A stretch of 64,000 bases of DNA from CAWBRT01 sp963814745 (GTDB lineage Bacteria; Acidobacteriota; Terriglobia; Terriglobales; Acidobacteriaceae), in contig CAWFEA010000029.1 of assembly GCA_963814745.1 (NCBI GenBank), positions 124,001-188,000 of the forward strand, written 5' to 3'. Below, piece by piece: positions 63,168 to 64,000 of this stretch (position 1 is its first letter; each line of letters opens with the position of its first letter). The position numbers and the translations under genes were made by a program. The notes beneath the pieces are model-generated. The model worked only from the letters and a program-made list of their open reading frames with translations. It made no database searches and was not told where the DNA came from.

Positions 63168-63821
63168 TCAGGCAGTGCATTCGACCGCCGAAGGCTGTTC
63201 AATCATCATCGGAACGCACCCGCCCAGTGACTCGGACTCCTGACGCTGAAACTCCCGTACAAACCGCACGACGGACGCTCGGCTGACGCTGTACTTCTTC
63301 GCAACTTTGGTCAACGACATCCCCGACAGGCGGTCGCCAACGAGATTCTCGTGGTCAACGTCCAACGGTTGACGACCGAGGCGATAACCTTCGAGCTTTC
63401 TGCGTCTCATTCCGGCACGAATGCGCTCCTTAATAAGGTCGGCTTCCAACTCGGCGATGCTGGCGATCAAGGTCAGGAATAGGCGACCCATCGGGCCGCT
63501 GGTGTCGATATTTTCACGTCGGGAGACGAACTCGACTCCTAGGCTGTCCAATTCGGAGGTAACCTGCAAGAAATGCCTCGTGCTCCGGGCGACCCGATCA
63601 AATGCGGCGACGAGAAGAACGCTATACTTGCGGCGACGCGCATCAGCCATTAGCGCATCAAGTCCGGGCCGACGTGCCTTGGTGCCGGAGACTCCCCTGT
63701 CGGTGTACTCGGCAACAACCTCGAACCCTCGCTGTACCGCCAACTGCCGGAGGTCATAAAGCTGGGTCTCGACATGCTGCTCAGGCGTGCTGACCCTCGC
63801 ATAAATGGCGCATTTCTTCAT
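63168..63821 (-). CDS. serine recombinase (resolvase/invertase type)
   Basis: The 217-residue protein has the catalytic start KKCAIYARVSTPEQHVETQL with Ser11, VVAEYTDRGVSGTKARRPGL, LLVAAFDRVARSTRHFLQVT and the long E-helix (LTLIASIAELEADLIKERIRAGM, cited in part), followed by a C-terminal helix-turn-helix (SLTKVAKKYSVSRASVVRFV). This is the size of resolvases and DNA invertases. It would act on short crossover sites, none of which I could identify here. It sits in a run of small unknown genes, which suggests an integrated plasmid or transposon segment. Confidence 0.9.
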   Translation of the reverse strand: MKKCAIYARVSTPEQHVETQLYDLRQLAVQRGFEVVAEYTDRGVSGTKARRPGLDALMADARRRKYSVLLVAAFDRVARSTRHFLQVTSELDSLGVEFVSRRENIDTSGPMGRLFLTLIASIAELEADLIKERIRAGMRRRKLEGYRLGRQPLDVDHENLVGDRLSGMSLTKVAKKYSVSRASVVRFVREFQRQESESLGGCVPMMIEQPSAVECTA

Positions 63822-63839
63822 CTATAAGAACCCCTTGGT

Positions 63840-64000
63840 TTATTCACCATTCCTTTGCTGCGGCTCATCGCTGCCCACATATTCCTTGTGTCCACAAGAC
63901 AAGCAAGCGCACTCAAAGTAATCGGGCTCATCGATCCCATAGTGGAAAAACATGTCGTTTCCGCAGTTCGGGCACGATAGTCGCCCCGGTTGGGGTGTAT
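63840..64000 (-). CDS. zinc-ribbon-like small protein, 5' end outside window
   Basis: The frame enters from the right edge and ends at TAA 63840-63842, 18 bases before the recombinase start. It reads LSCPNCGNDMFFHYGIDEPD, YFECACLSCGHKEYVGSDEP: two Cys pairs (CPNC and CLSC) about 28 residues apart, a zinc ribbon. Function unknown. Confidence 0.6.
   Translation of the reverse strand, partial: TPQPGRLSCPNCGNDMFFHYGIDEPDYFECACLSCGHKEYVGSDEPQQRNGE

Noticed and set aside
1..64000. CRISPR array or rRNA operon
   Set aside because: No regularly spaced direct repeats and no rRNA sequence were seen; the repeated motifs belong to IS ends.

Overview
The window looks like a chromosomal segment of an acidobacterium (Acidobacteriota, probably Terriglobia-like). 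This is an inference from gene content: a small Cys-rich protein and a DUF2934 protein of types I associate with that phylum, a cytochrome c maturation block (ccmF-ccmH-ccmI-like) joined to a carboxypeptidase-regulatory-like protein, a MoxR ATPase, a PEP-CTERM protein and a GH30 enzyme. Base composition is high GC throughout.

Layout. 0-13.5 kb is ordinary chromosome: the gatA 3' end, a secreted protein, a pdxA-like gene (frameshifted), a dctA-like transporter, an HD-GYP response regulator, a family 2 glycosyltransferase (frameshifted), moxR and the ccm block. 13.5-21.6 kb is a ruined tamA-tamB outer-membrane assembly locus. It is interrupted by a nest of three insertion sequences (IS1182-like, IS1380-like inside it, IS630-like at its edge) and has lost internal parts. 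A tRNA-Glu at 21.9 kb marks the edge of an accessory stretch (22-31 kb): a DUF3560 protein with a cut-off methyltransferase part, a second IS1380 copy, and a broken helicase/DUF4391 pair resembling a defence remnant. 31-37.6 kb holds a catabolic group: two DUF1932-type dehydrogenases, a tartrate/isopropylmalate dehydrogenase-like enzyme and two anion:cation symporter-type MFS transporters. 37.7-45.9 kb is again accessory: a chrA relic, an IS91-like element with a tyrosine recombinase, a group II intron beside it, a broken nuclease-like gene, an IS110 fragment, a 216 bp MITE with perfect ends, and a small DNA methyltransferase. 46-55.4 kb is largely intact: a GH30 and PEP-CTERM gene pair, an IS630 relic, then a 3-hydroxyacyl-CoA dehydrogenase followed by a complete livKHMGF branched-chain amino acid ABC transporter. 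55.4-59 kb is a tauE/DUF1634 pair truncated by two nested IS21 elements. 59.4-60.9 kb is an nfeD-SPFH membrane pair. 61-64 kb is a tightly packed minus-strand run of mostly unknown small genes with a serine recombinase, probably part of an integrated element.

Frameshifts are unusually frequent, several of them single-base changes in short homopolymers in otherwise well conserved genes (pdxA, the glycosyltransferase, tamA). Some may therefore be consensus errors rather than real decay; reads would be needed to tell. No CRISPR array, rRNA or complete defence system was seen.
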